A stretch of DNA of 64,000 bases, taken from NCBI RefSeq assembly GCF_900156405.1, contig NZ_FTNN01000013.1, positions 1 through 64,000 of the forward strand, in the 5' to 3' direction. Below are positions 55,701-63,841 of this stretch, piece after piece. The position numbers were made by a program, and so were the translations under genes. The stretch comes from Shewanella morhuae. GTDB lineage: Bacteria; Pseudomonadota; Gammaproteobacteria; Enterobacterales; Shewanellaceae. The notes under the pieces are model-generated. The model searched no databases, was not told the DNA's origin, and saw only the letters and a list, made by a program, of their open reading frames with translations. How positions within the stretch are numbered: position 1 is the stretch's first letter; every line of letters starts with the position of its first letter.

Positions 55701-57265
55701 ACACAGAACGCCAAATCAGCGACAGACATTTTACTCACTTAGCCTTTGGCCGCCAACAGCGTGAATTGTTCAATACCATTGAACAGCAGCTGCTGCGTCA
55801 TAAACATTGGGTTGGGGAACTGTGGATCCGCAATAAACAACGGCAGGCAATTCTAGTCTGGCTAGAGATCAACCAAGTTATCGACATTAAAGGTGAAACC
55901 AGCCACTTCGTTGCGGTATTTACCGACATTACAGAGCGAAAAAAAGCCGAAGAAGATCTGCGTTTCCTCGCCAGTTTCGACACGTTAACTGGCCTACCCA
56001 ACCGAACCTTGTTCCAAGACAGGCTTAATCACGCGATAACCCAAGCGCATAGAGCGAACAATATCGTCGCCTTACTGTTTTTAGATCTCGACCGCTTTAA
56101 ACATATCAACGACTCCATGGGTCACCATGTCGGCGATTTACTGCTCAAAGCCGTTGCCAGAAGACTGCAAAATGCAGTGCGCGATGGCGATACGGTTGCA
56201 CGCTTAGGCGGTGACGAATTTACCATTATTTTAGAAGGAGTGGCCAAAACCAAAGCCGCTACTTTGATCTCAGAAAAAGTGCTCAGAGCATTCCAAACGC
56301 CCTTTTTATTAGACGATAAAACGCTGACCATTTCGACCTCTATCGGTATCAGTCTCTATCCAAACGATGCCGACAACGCCGACTCGCTGATTAAATTTGC
56401 CGATACTGCCATGTACCACGCAAAATCATCAGGCAGGAATAACTTCCAGTTTTATACTTCTAAATTAAATGAAATTGCCACGCGCCATGTGCAACTCGAA
56501 AGTGGGTTAAAACAGGCGATTCAGCGCAACGAGTTGAGCTTAGTTTATCAGCCTAAGTTCTGTTTAAAAGATGGCTCGCTGACTGGGATAGAAGCGCTTT
56601 TACGTTGGCATCACACTGAACTTGGCCCCATCTCCCCCGTCGAGTTTATTCCGCTGGCGGAAGAAACCGGCATAATCACCCAAATTGGCCATTGGGTAAT
56701 CAATCATGCTTGCCAGCAATTAGCCGAATGGAACAGCTTAGGATTCAATGGTATCACTGTCGCCGTTAACCTATCGGCGCGCCAGCTTAAGGCTGATATT
56801 ATCTCCACCATAGAAGTGGCCTTGGCAGTTTCTGGTCTACCAGCACAATCCCTTGAGCTTGAACTGACAGAGTCGATGATCATGGGCAATCCGCAGGAGT
56901 CGGTCAGTATTCTCTCTAAACTCAAAGCCCTAGGCTTGACCATAGCGGTGGATGATTTTGGGACGGGTTATTCGAGCCTAAGTTATCTCAAACGCTTCCC
57001 GATAGACACGCTGAAAATTGATCGAGAGTTCGTCAGAGGCATCACCAATCATCCCGACGATGCGGCCATCACCAGCGCCATTATCGCCCTCGCCCACAGT
57101 TTAGACCTCAACGTTGTCGCCGAAGGCGTAGAGACCCAAGAACAACTCAACTTCTTGGCGATGCAAGGTTGCGATCAGGTACAAGGTTTCTTACTCAGTA
57201 AACCCTTAAGTGCCGCGGACTTTTTAACTTTACTCAAGAATCAATCTAAGCCACAGCCGATTTGA
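52754..57265 (+). CDS. Propeller-type periplasmic sensor with PAS, GGDEF and EAL domains
   Basis: This large hybrid c-di-GMP enzyme of 1503 residues starts at TTG 52754, after AGGGGAA. Layout: signal peptide (about 1-28), a periplasmic double beta-propeller made of reg_prop repeats (about 35-700, for example LWIGTQDGLHAYN, each ending LW-IG or LWFGGINGI), a Y_Y_Y domain (about 710-785), one membrane helix (789-809), two PAS domains (about 830-950 and 960-1065), GGDEF (about 1075-1235) with intact RLGGDEF near 1152, and EAL (about 1255-1500) with intact EALLRW and DDFGTGYSS. Both catalytic halves look active. The periplasmic sensor would read an unknown ligand and set c-di-GMP, probably affecting the adhesin control seen at the left of the window. 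Monocistronic. Confidence 0.92.
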   Translation: MSQLIHKLVLSALCILSLWGISCNGLTQPLSAAFTQLKFEHIRSEDGLNQNTITSLFMDSAGMLWIGTQDGLHAYNGHNFNIFTHSPNDPNSISESYVSDIIQDSEGYIWVSTFSQGVNRLDLSTGTFEHFGQEQGLTDPLTTKLSIVGNTLWIGTKAGLFSLSIKTKRITQVSLGNSVEPHITSLANVENTYLLAGTQDSGTFAVSANTITRLNVPQNVTAYQIKANSAYSLSLALGGQLWHYNLASQQGEILWQTDDNVPYIKDFIQTEQGDFWVVGPEAGLIQLERNNKAFNATYHRYDPKRTNSISENNILSLLQDPFGNLWLGASYSGLDKINTRRQYFQHIFEYTPDLSQQSNNIRTLFRSKDDALWIGTEGAGLKRILTNGQYEHFTERFANALGMHQRNLNLTLRDIDQDKAGVLWFATNYGLGRLSPEGEFQLLKVTASTDQGSEANYIRNLEIDDQGHLWVATTHALYRKAIDNDEFTFISLANIDHFSPAQNQLLILRAHKDTLWIGTLDGLLKLDMQTGIGKSYFHQAANKKSLINNRVRDILVTQAGEVWFATHGGISILPSQDANAGFTHYTRDQGLPSDTIYALLEDQQHNIWFSSNAGIGKLNPKTNRVIIFNEQEGLQALEFNGGVKLQDSDGDLWFGGINGINRFNPKLIPDQRPDVKVALTGYSIAGKDHTILDLSRPPSIVMDYSDQLISFEVTSLDFSYTGKNRFSYYLEGFDNEWHELPTGNEITFTNINPGHYRLHVRHGLQYNSAGAYALLVDLNVQAPFYRTQFAYALYFLLTLGLLVWIIRWRKKKRHIQSEFETSIRASEERLKLALWASGDGMWDWNIPENRVYRTNMDASIPHWNSSNIAHESMHSEDRERFKLELNEHLQGRSPFFEAEYRVERSPGNWVWILDRGKVVEKDSLDNPIRMTGTNRNITSRKLIENELVLSSQVLNSMNEAVVVAGLDYRIRSVNPAFCTITGYTERQISDRHFTHLAFGRQQRELFNTIEQQLLRHKHWVGELWIRNKQRQAILVWLEINQVIDIKGETSHFVAVFTDITERKKAEEDLRFLASFDTLTGLPNRTLFQDRLNHAITQAHRANNIVALLFLDLDRFKHINDSMGHHVGDLLLKAVARRLQNAVRDGDTVARLGGDEFTIILEGVAKTKAATLISEKVLRAFQTPFLLDDKTLTISTSIGISLYPNDADNADSLIKFADTAMYHAKSSGRNNFQFYTSKLNEIATRHVQLESGLKQAIQRNELSLVYQPKFCLKDGSLTGIEALLRWHHTELGPISPVEFIPLAEETGIITQIGHWVINHACQQLAEWNSLGFNGITVAVNLSARQLKADIISTIEVALAVSGLPAQSLELELTESMIMGNPQESVSILSKLKALGLTIAVDDFGTGYSSLSYLKRFPIDTLKIDREFVRGITNHPDDAAITSAIIALAHSLDLNVVAEGVETQEQLNFLAMQGCDQVQGFLLSKPLSAADFLTLLKNQSKPQPI

Positions 57266-57320
57266 TTTGATTTGATTTTGAGGCGAAGCCTACAAATGTC
57301 ATCGTCAAAATCAGCCACTA

Positions 57321-57345
57321 AAAAAGGCTCCTAGGAGCCTTTAAT
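57321..57345 (-). terminator. Terminator of ilvE
   Basis: AAAGGCTCC / GGAGCCTTT forms a stem; on the minus strand it is followed by TTTTTT, 17 bp after the ilvE stop. It may also end the plus-strand sensor gene. Confidence 0.85.
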
Positions 57346-57361
57346 CATCACCACAACATCC

Positions 57362-58453
57362 TTACTTTGCTAAACGTTCAACACGCTTAACCCAGCCTTC
57401 TGGACCTTGAATGTGGCCCTTTTGGATTTCGGTATAGAGTTTGTAGATGCGCTGAACATGCTCGCCCACTTCACCATTACCGACAGTGACTATGTGGCCA
57501 TCTTCAAAAATGTAGGAGCCCACAGCTGAAACCACGGCCGCAGTACCAAAACCACCCGCTTCGATAATTTCACCAGATTCGATGTCGGCGATAAATTGAT
57601 CAAGCATGACAGTCTCTTGGCGCACTTCACATCCGAGCATCTCACCCAATTCCATGATGGATTGCGAGGTGATCGACTTAAGAATGGTATCTGTGAAGGT
57701 AGGAATAATCACAGTGCCATCTTTCAAGATATGAAAATGGTTCATCGCGCCCGCTTCTTCAATCTGTTGATTGGTCGAGTCGAGATATAACACTTGCGAT
57801 GCACCAAAGGCTGCCGCAGCTTTACCCGCACGCAACGAAGCCGCATAGTTACCCGCCGCTTTTGAGGCGCCAGTGCCGCCCGATACCGCGCGATGGAAAG
57901 TTTTGCTGATCAGTAAGCGTATGCCTTTGTTGACACCCGCTGCGTAATAAGCACCACTTGGGCTTAATACCACACAGAAGGTATAACGCGTGCTTGGGCT
58001 AACAGAGAGACGGTCTTCGGTCGCAAAAATAAAGGGGCGAATATACAGACACGCACCTTCTTGCATCGGGAACCACAGGCGATCGACATCGATCAACGCA
58101 TTGATCGCATCCATCTGCACTTGTTCATCGATATTAGGAATACAGACGATATCGGCGGAGCGATTCATCCGCTCGGCATTCTTATTAATACGGAAAGTAT
58201 AAATCTCGCCATCTTCGTGCATAAAGGCTTTCGCGCCTTCGAAGATCGACTGGCCATAATGCAACGCCATTGCACCCGGTGCCATTTCAAATGGACCATA
58301 AGGAACGATGCGCGGATCGCACCATTGTCCGTCATGATAATCCATCAAAAACATATGATCGGTTCTGAGGCTACCAAAGCCCACATTCCCCTCGGGCTTG
58401 AATTGCTCAGTACGGCGCTCGGACGCAGATTTTAAATTGTAAGTTATTTCCAT
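57362..58453 (-). CDS. ilvE: Branched-chain amino acid aminotransferase (IlvE, long type)
   Basis: IlvE makes the final transfer of an amino group in Val, Leu and Ile synthesis. This 363-residue class IV PLP enzyme is of the longer BCAT type found also in eukaryotes, not the short E. coli type: MDYHDGQWCDPRIVPYGPF, then GQSIFEGAKAF (about 88-98), RMNRSADIVCIP, and the SGGTGASKAAGNYAASL stretch (about 186-202). Upstream TAAGGTGG serves as the ribosome site. It is apart from the ilvGMDA operon, with a RidA-type gene 193 bp upstream on the same strand. Confidence 0.92.
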   Translation of the reverse strand: MEITYNLKSASERRTEQFKPEGNVGFGSLRTDHMFLMDYHDGQWCDPRIVPYGPFEMAPGAMALHYGQSIFEGAKAFMHEDGEIYTFRINKNAERMNRSADIVCIPNIDEQVQMDAINALIDVDRLWFPMQEGACLYIRPFIFATEDRLSVSPSTRYTFCVVLSPSGAYYAAGVNKGIRLLISKTFHRAVSGGTGASKAAGNYAASLRAGKAAAAFGASQVLYLDSTNQQIEEAGAMNHFHILKDGTVIIPTFTDTILKSITSQSIMELGEMLGCEVRQETVMLDQFIADIESGEIIEAGGFGTAAVVSAVGSYIFEDGHIVTVGNGEVGEHVQRIYKLYTEIQKGHIQGPEGWVKRVERLAK

Positions 58454-58646
58454 CGCATACCACCTTATTTACTGAACAAGCAGACTAGGGAGCGACAGGA
58501 ATAAAGTCAATAGAAGCGCATGCGCTTCAAGGCCTAACCGATAAAAAAATATTATTATGCTCATTTTCAACCATTAATAACTGGTCATAATCTCTCGGTA
58601 TTAGCTATGTCAGCGCCACCGTACACTGCCCTTTAGCGCGTATTTC

Positions 58647-59000
58647 TTACTCCGCAACAGCCGCAATAACCGAGACTTCAACTAAATACTCAGGTTCTGC
58701 AATCGCCGCTTGTACGCAAGCTCGAGCAGGCGCATGGCCTTTAGGAACCCAAGCATCCCATACGGCATTCATCGCATCATAATCTGCCATATCTTTCAAA
58801 TAAATAGTCACTGATAATAAGTGTTCGCGTGAACTGCCCGCCTGCGCGAGCAAGGTATCCACTTCCTCGAGCATAGTGACGGTTTGTTCCGTAATATTTT
58901 GGTACTTATCTTTCGCCACTTGGCCACATAAATACACTGCACCTTGGTGGATCACTACGCTACTCATGCGAGCACCAACATCTAAACGGGTAATACTCAT
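58647..59000 (-). CDS. RidA/YjgF-family protein
   Basis: This 117-residue RidA-family protein (from ATG 59000; an ATG three codons upstream is possible) keeps the catalytic-type Arg in PARACVQA (about 97-104) that RidA uses to hydrolyse 2-aminoacrylate-type enamine/imine intermediates released by PLP enzymes such as Ilv[10 protein letters not shown] and VEVSVIA are typical. It sits in the same direction as ilvE and downstream of the antiporter. It is shorter than canonical RidA (about 128), so it may belong to another RidA subfamily. Confidence 0.85.
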   Translation of the reverse strand: MSITRLDVGARMSSVVIHQGAVYLCGQVAKDKYQNITEQTVTMLEEVDTLLAQAGSSREHLLSVTIYLKDMADYDAMNAVWDAWVPKGHAPARACVQAAIAEPEYLVEVSVIAAVAE

Positions 59001-59078
59001 ATTAATCATCTCTTAAATCAGTACATTTGAATAAAGGGTTCAATTCAAACCTTAGGGCATTCTAGTGATATTTAAGTT

Positions 59079-60572
59079 TTATGTCTGCGTGATTAACTTA
59101 GGCCAAGGCGTGTAAAAACGCGCCATCAAGATAAATAAACCCACACCACAGCTAACCACTCCCAACCACACTAATGGTGTTGGTACGGCTAAATTCACTA
59201 ATTGAAATCCAATCAAGGCCGAACATGCAGCGATTAACGCAAAGGGCAGTTGAGTCACCACATGGTCATGGGGTGCGCAACCTGAACTGGTGGCACTGAG
59301 CACGCTAGTATCTGAGATGGGCGAACAGTGATCGCCAAAAACTGACCCCGCCATCACAGCGCTCAATACCGGCAATAACAGATGAGGGTCAAGGTTATGC
59401 GCAATCTCAGCGCCAATAGGGATCATAATGGCGAACGTGCCCCAACTCGAGCCCGTGGCAAAAGCCATAATTGCACAAAGTAAAAACATTCCCGCTACCA
59501 GCAAGTGCGGAGAAAGATAAGCCTTAGCCCAAGCCGCCAATAATTTTGCGACACCAAGATCTTGGATCACAGCGCCAATCATCCAAGTGCAGAGTAAAAT
59601 CGCAATGGCGAAGGCGATCATGCGCACCCCGTGGCTCAAATCCCCCACTAACGCCGTTAAACGTCGACCAGATAAGCCCAACATAATCAGAGTGACCAAG
59701 GTCGCCAACAAACAAGCATCACGCATAGAAGCGCCAATATCAGCTTTAGCCAGCCATAGCGACACATCCCAACCTGCGACTTGTTGAGCCCCAGACCACA
59801 AAGTTAGGCCCACAGATGCCAATAACAGAGTCAGCATCGGGATAGCGAGTAGCCAAGGATTACCCTTGGTCTCGACTGCACTAGAGGGCTCCACCACGGT
59901 CGCAGCAACAAAAGGTCGAAACCCGACGCCATACCAAGCAACCAGCACCGACAAACCTAAGGTAACGATGGCGTAAAAGTTAAATAAGGCCACTTCAATA
60001 AATGCTTCTAACGGCGATATAGGTAAAAAACTGATCCCTGCGATAAGCGCCATCACATAAGGGCCCCAACTGGAGAAAGGGAGTAACGAACATAGAGGCG
60101 AAGCATTTGAATCAACCAAATAGGCAAGTTGTTCATGGCGAATACCATAACGCTGGCTCAGAGGCTGGCAAACATGGCCAACTGCCAAACAACTAAAGAT
60201 TCCGTCAATAAACACTAACCAACCAAGAAATACGACGCCAAGGCGCGCCTGACGCTCAGTGCGGATACGGCTATATAACCAATCACCAAACTGACCAACT
60301 GCGCCACCACGAGATAACAATTGTGTCATGCTGCCGAGCAGTAACATGGCTAACAGCACATTGAGGTGCCACGCTTGCCAAGCTCCTTGTGCATAAAATT
60401 GCTTAACAGCAATATCAAACAAATACCGTCCCGTTTGCAGCAGGTCAAACTGAGCAATCAATAGCGCGCCAGAAACAATACCGACACCTAAAGCCACCAG
60501 CGTTCGACGTAGAACTAAGGCTAAAATTAAGGTCAGCAATAACGGCAGTATGGTGAGCAGACTAGATGGCAT
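59079..60572 (-). CDS. NhaC-type Na+/H+ antiporter family protein
   Basis: This integral-membrane protein has 497 residues and about 11-12 helices, with the NhaC-family signatures FSSWGPYVMALIAG, FATGSSWGTFAIMIPIGAEI (about 380-398) and GSVFGDHCSPISDTS (about 420-434). Members exchange sodium for protons or, in some cases, act on organic anions or amino acids (malate-lactate, for example), so the substrate is not certain. It diverges from zapB with a 179-bp gap, and points toward the RidA gene with a 78-bp gap. Confidence 0.88.
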   Translation of the reverse strand: MPSSLLTILPLLLTLILALVLRRTLVALGVGIVSGALLIAQFDLLQTGRYLFDIAVKQFYAQGAWQAWHLNVLLAMLLLGSMTQLLSRGGAVGQFGDWLYSRIRTERQARLGVVFLGWLVFIDGIFSCLAVGHVCQPLSQRYGIRHEQLAYLVDSNASPLCSLLPFSSWGPYVMALIAGISFLPISPLEAFIEVALFNFYAIVTLGLSVLVAWYGVGFRPFVAATVVEPSSAVETKGNPWLLAIPMLTLLLASVGLTLWSGAQQVAGWDVSLWLAKADIGASMRDACLLATLVTLIMLGLSGRRLTALVGDLSHGVRMIAFAIAILLCTWMIGAVIQDLGVAKLLAAWAKAYLSPHLLVAGMFLLCAIMAFATGSSWGTFAIMIPIGAEIAHNLDPHLLLPVLSAVMAGSVFGDHCSPISDTSVLSATSSGCAPHDHVVTQLPFALIAACSALIGFQLVNLAVPTPLVWLGVVSCGVGLFILMARFYTPWPKLITQT

Positions 60573-60751
60573 GAACCATTCCGATAAAAAATAAAACCAA
60601 GAATACTAACGAGTTAATAACAAATGCAAAAAAATTTAATTTAGAACGCCGTAATAGTACGTTTTTTAATCAAACGACAAGAATTGCTATTCCTTAAGTT
60701 CAAGGCACTGCTAGAATCACAGTCCCATCCAGAAACCATAGGACTCTCCAG

Positions 60752-60973
60752 ATGAGCCTTGAATTACTGTCCAAACTGGAAACCAAAATCCAGGCTGCAC
60801 TCGAAACTATCGAGCTTCTAAAAATGGAGCTTGAAGAAGAGAAGCAAAAAGCGTCGACCTTAAATGAACGCAATCAGCAATTGAATGACCAAAACCAACA
60901 ACTACAGGAAGAACTCACTTCTTGGAACGAAAAAGTGACTGGTCTTGTTGGTTTGCTAAACAGCGAAATCTAA
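60752..60973 (+). CDS. zapB: Cell division factor ZapB
   Basis: This 73-residue almost fully coiled-coil protein matches ZapB (about 80 residues in E. coli): [20 protein letters not shown] start, then long runs of Glu, Leu, Gln and Asn, ending [10 protein letters not shown]. ZapB assembles with ZapA at the Z-ring and links it to the chromosome terminus through MatP. Single gene; AGGA precedes it (60740-60743). Confidence 0.9.
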   Translation: MSLELLSKLETKIQAALETIELLKMELEEEKQKASTLNERNQQLNDQNQQLQEELTSWNEKVTGLVGLLNSEI

Positions 60974-61042
60974 ACTGTGCGGCGCAAAACTGATACTGAT
61001 TAAATGAGATATCGGTTAAGCGAGTTCTTAATCGAACCCGCC

Positions 61043-61255
61043 TTAAATCGAATGAGTTTGATAATTCTGCGCTTCAATGAGTTCGTTCAGTTCTAAAATA
61101 GCCTGCTTAACCTTTGGCAGGCTTTTTCTTGGTAGTAAAAACCGTCCCCGCTCAAATTCTAGCCGCCCTAAATCTTTAACCCAAATAACACCAGTAAGAA
61201 AAATACGCGCATGTTTAACGATTAGTTTAGGGGCGTAAACGGGGAAAACTCTCAT
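61043..61255 (-). CDS. Unrecognised small protein
   Basis: I do not recognise this 70-residue protein. From ATG 61255 (AGGTGG is four bases upstream) it reads as a mixed alpha/beta protein with VYAPKLIVKHARIFLTGVI, then GRLEFERGRFLLPRKSLPKV and an acidic helical tail. It is well spaced from zapB, which converges on it, and has a good ribosome site, so it is likely expressed. Basic middle and lack of a signal or membrane helix suggest a cytoplasmic or nucleic-acid-contacting protein; this is only a guess. Confidence 0.65.
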   Translation of the reverse strand: MRVFPVYAPKLIVKHARIFLTGVIWVKDLGRLEFERGRFLLPRKSLPKVKQAILELNELIEAQNYQTHSI

Positions 61256-61446
61256 ATGACCACCTATAAACATTCTGATTGTTATTGATTCCCCATTTTA
61301 GACATGAGCTTTACCGTTTGAGTTGCATCGTTGGCTGACTATTTTTCACTTTTGAGTGCTTAAAATTTCAATCACCTGATTTAATTAAACTATCAATATT
61401 GAACTTAACTACAAAAAAGCTAAAAGCCATAAAAATGACACTTGCC

Positions 61447-61478
61447 AATTTTTTGACTCCCTGTTAAATTAACCATGT
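61447..61478 (+). promoter_or_regulatory. Candidate promoter of a small RNA
   Basis: TTGCCA (-35) and TTAAAT (-10) are 16 bp apart in the gap between the small unknown gene and dsbA. A second option, TTGACT, lies 10 bp further on without a good -10. No coding gene follows before the strong terminator at 61520-61555. Confidence 0.4.
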
Positions 61479-61479
61479 T

Positions 61480-61556
61480 ACTCAGGGTGAAAAAGAGCCC
61501 CTTGGCTCAAGTCCGTACTTTCTGTTACAAGAAGTACGGTTTTTTTTGCCTATTTT
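61480..61556 (+). ncRNA. Candidate small RNA upstream of dsbA terminator region
   Basis: A run of about 75 bases after the candidate promoter holds a hairpin GAGCC-CCTT-GGCTC (61498-61511), a short single-stranded part and then a terminator stem CCGTACTT / AAGTACGG followed by eight T. No ORF of note precedes the terminator on this strand, and the nearest plus-strand gene, zapB, ends 500 bp earlier. This is what a short Hfq-type RNA would look like, but it has no resemblance I can name (it does not match Spot 42). Confidence 0.45.
61520..61556 (+). terminator. Strong intrinsic terminator with no plus-strand gene before it
   Basis: CCGTACTT and AAGTACGG form a stem over a CTGTTACAAG loop region, followed by TTTTTTTT. 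It ends the candidate small RNA. Confidence 0.85.
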
Positions 61557-61646
61557 TTATCAATATATTCAATAAATTATGTTCTTAAACGCTTAACTCG
61601 ACGCCGCCAACTCGCGCAAGTACTCAATATTGGCTATTACGGCAAT

Positions 61647-61672
61647 AAAAAAAGGAGCCATTAGGCTCCTTT
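61647..61672 (-). terminator. Terminator of dsbA
   Basis: On the minus strand a 9-bp stem AAAGGAGCC / GGCTCCTTT with loop TAAT is followed by T residues, about 65 bp after the dsbA stop. Confidence 0.88.
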
Positions 61673-61738
61673 AAACAACACTATGGATACGCGACTATCA
61701 TCCGCTCGTATAACGGCGAAATGATAACGTCATTAGCA

Positions 61739-62347
61739 CTATTTCTTCGCTAGGTAGAATGCGATATCTAATAGCTCATCGTAGGATTTGATTGAACCGG
61801 TTTCAACACGATATTTACCATTAACCACTAGAGCTGGTACGCCAGTTAACTTAGCGTTTTCAGTATCACGCTTCATCTTAGCCATTTGCGCTTTTACCAT
61901 GAAGGATTCTGCAGCTGCATCGAAGGTTTTACCATCCACACCGTTAGCAACAAAAAGAGCGCGAACATCATCACGACTGGTGAAATGCTGCTTCTTATCA
62001 TGGATAGCTGAAAAGATTGCGCTATCGATTTTATCATCGACATTTAATTGGTGCGCCACAGCAAATGCGCGTGACATTTCTACACCCATCTCTTTACCAA
62101 TAAAATCAACGTGTGCTTGGTTAAAAGCTACGCCTTCAGGTTTATCAGCAATAATTTTTGGCACAACCGTTTTAGAAAAGTTATAACAATGTGGACAATA
62201 GAAGGAGAAAAACTCAGTAATTTCTGGTTTTGCCGTCGCAGGGCCGTCATTAATTACAGTGTAATGAACACCTTCTTGATAATCTGCAGCGAATACGGCC
62301 ATTGGCGCCAGTAACAAGGCCGCAGCCATAAGTAATGCTTTTTTCAT
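61739..62347 (-). CDS. dsbA: Periplasmic thiol:disulfide oxidoreductase DsbA
   Basis: DsbA forms disulfide bonds in newly exported proteins. The 202-residue protein has a signal peptide cleaved after VFA (residue 20), the thioredoxin-fold active site CPHC at 51-54 (FYCPHCYNF) and the cis-Pro motif TGVPALVVNG near 170-179, with the helical insertion between. Same layout and length as E. coli DsbA (208). It follows srkA on the same strand, as in E. coli, with a 136-bp gap that can hold its own promoter. Confidence 0.95.
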   Translation of the reverse strand: MKKALLMAAALLLAPMAVFAADYQEGVHYTVINDGPATAKPEITEFFSFYCPHCYNFSKTVVPKIIADKPEGVAFNQAHVDFIGKEMGVEMSRAFAVAHQLNVDDKIDSAIFSAIHDKKQHFTSRDDVRALFVANGVDGKTFDAAAESFMVKAQMAKMKRDTENAKLTGVPALVVNGKYRVETGSIKSYDELLDIAFYLAKK

Positions 62348-62483
62348 GAAAATTCCTTAAATCAATCTTATAAATAGGTTCACTAGGCTGGAGACTAACA
62401 CATTCTCTTTTTTGAGTGTAACTCACGCCTAAGAGTTCAATTTAATATCACTGCGACGATTGTACATGGCTAAATATTGAACA

Positions 62484-63509
62484 TTAATAAGGTACTAAAC
62501 TCAAAGGGGGTTCGCCCAGTGCATATAGCTGTTCTTTGAACGATAAAATTTGCTGCTCCCAGTATTTCTCATCCCCAAACCAAGGAAAGTTCATCGGGAA
62601 AGCTGGATCGTCCCAGCGGCGGCCAATCCAGGCGTTATAGTGCACCATTCGCAGTGCCCTCAGCGGCCCAATCAAGGCAAGCTGCCTAGTATCAAACTCA
62701 CAGAACTCTTCATAGGCCTCGAGTAAGATTTCAAGCTGCATTAATTGCTGCGCTCTATCGCCAGTTAGCATCATCCATAAATCTTGAATGGCCGGCCCCA
62801 TACGCGCATCGTCTAAGTCGACAAATCCAGGGCCATCGGGCGTCCACAAAATATTGCCTGGGTGTAAATCCCCATGCAAACGAATTGCCGCAAAACTTTG
62901 TCGTTCCCAAATTGCATTCGCCTTAGCTAACACTTGCTCTACCACGGTAAAAAAAGGCAAACGTAAGCTGCTAGGCACGAGATCGGATTGTTTTAACCAC
63001 GCCAGCGGCTCGGCCCCTAAAATCTGTGGATTTAAGGGTTCACGCTCAGCAAATGAGGTTTGCGCAGCGTACTGATGTATGCGACCGATAAATCGACCGA
63101 CTGACTCTAGTTGTTCTAAATTATCGACCTCAAAAGCTCGGCCGCCCAAAGACGGAAACAGCGTAAATCGAAAACCTTGGTACTTATGCAATGTGCGGCC
63201 TTCGATAATCACAGGCACCGCCATTGGAATGTCCTCAGCAGCGAGCGCTAACGCATAGTCATGTTCTTCTTGGATCTGTGCGTCGCTCCAACGATCGGGG
63301 CGATAAAACTTCACCACATAACGTAACCCTTCATCACTACGAAACTGATATACACGGTTCTCATAGCTATTAAGCGCGAGCAAACCCGTTTCAGGGTACA
63401 CACCTAAGCTTTCAATGGCATCTAAGATCAAATCAGGCGTTAACGCTTGGAAATGGAATGCTGCACCGCTGGTATTGGTTAACGTCGGCGGCGTCATATT
63501 CTGATTCAT
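62484..63509 (-). CDS. srkA: Stress response kinase A (SrkA/RdoA/YihE)
   Basis: This is a 341-residue serine/threonine kinase-like protein of the APH/choline-kinase fold, known in E. coli to counter stress-induced cell death. Features: YENRVYQFRSDEGLRYVVKFYRP (Lys of the nucleotide site), the catalytic HGDLHPGNILW (about 212-222) and the metal-binding VDLDDARMGPAIQDLWMM (about 228-245). It is next to dsbA as in E. coli and immediately after the DUF3630-like gene (1-bp gap), so the two are cotranscribed. Confidence 0.93.
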   Translation of the reverse strand: MNQNMTPPTLTNTSGAAFHFQALTPDLILDAIESLGVYPETGLLALNSYENRVYQFRSDEGLRYVVKFYRPDRWSDAQIQEEHDYALALAAEDIPMAVPVIIEGRTLHKYQGFRFTLFPSLGGRAFEVDNLEQLESVGRFIGRIHQYAAQTSFAEREPLNPQILGAEPLAWLKQSDLVPSSLRLPFFTVVEQVLAKANAIWERQSFAAIRLHGDLHPGNILWTPDGPGFVDLDDARMGPAIQDLWMMLTGDRAQQLMQLEILLEAYEEFCEFDTRQLALIGPLRALRMVHYNAWIGRRWDDPAFPMNFPWFGDEKYWEQQILSFKEQLYALGEPPLSLVPY

Positions 63510-63510
63510 A

Positions 63511-63828
63511 TTAGTTCACTCTTAGATGAGGTTTAAGCACAGAGGCGAAGTATTCTAACACCTCAAAATCAGCTTCATTTTCAGTTGAAAGCCAGCAAAT
63601 ATTGCCGTAAAACTCATAATTGAGCCATAACAGGCTCCCTTCAAATGCTAATAACCATTGATGCCTATCGGCGCCCCACTGACGCCCACCCACAGTGCAA
63701 TCGAGTATCGCTGCAAGTGGCTCGGCAAAATCGACAAAACGATCAAAATCAATATCGGCGCTAATTGATAAACTTAACGCCTCTTTATCTAAGCGAATGG
63801 CTTGTATCTGAGTGCTAGCTAATTTCAT
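63511..63828 (-). CDS. DUF3630-like small conserved protein
   Basis: This 105-residue protein resembles a small conserved family found next to srkA in Shewanella and Vibrio (DUF3630 as far as I recall). It has a hydrophobic beta-rich middle (HQWLLAFEGSLLWLNYEFY), no signal peptide and no known motif. It starts at ATG 63828, 13 bp after the stop of selO and 1 bp before srkA, so it lies in a selO-srkA operon. Function unknown. Confidence 0.75.
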   Translation of the reverse strand: MKLASTQIQAIRLDKEALSLSISADIDFDRFVDFAEPLAAILDCTVGGRQWGADRHQWLLAFEGSLLWLNYEFYGNICWLSTENEADFEVLEYFASVLKPHLRVN

Positions 63829-63841
63829 GTTTTTTATCCAA

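Noticed and set aside
61520..61556. Spot 42 RNA (spf), expected near dsbA-srkA-polA in some gammaproteobacteria
   Set aside because: The hairpin and terminator sequences do not match the conserved Spot 42 start or its terminator.
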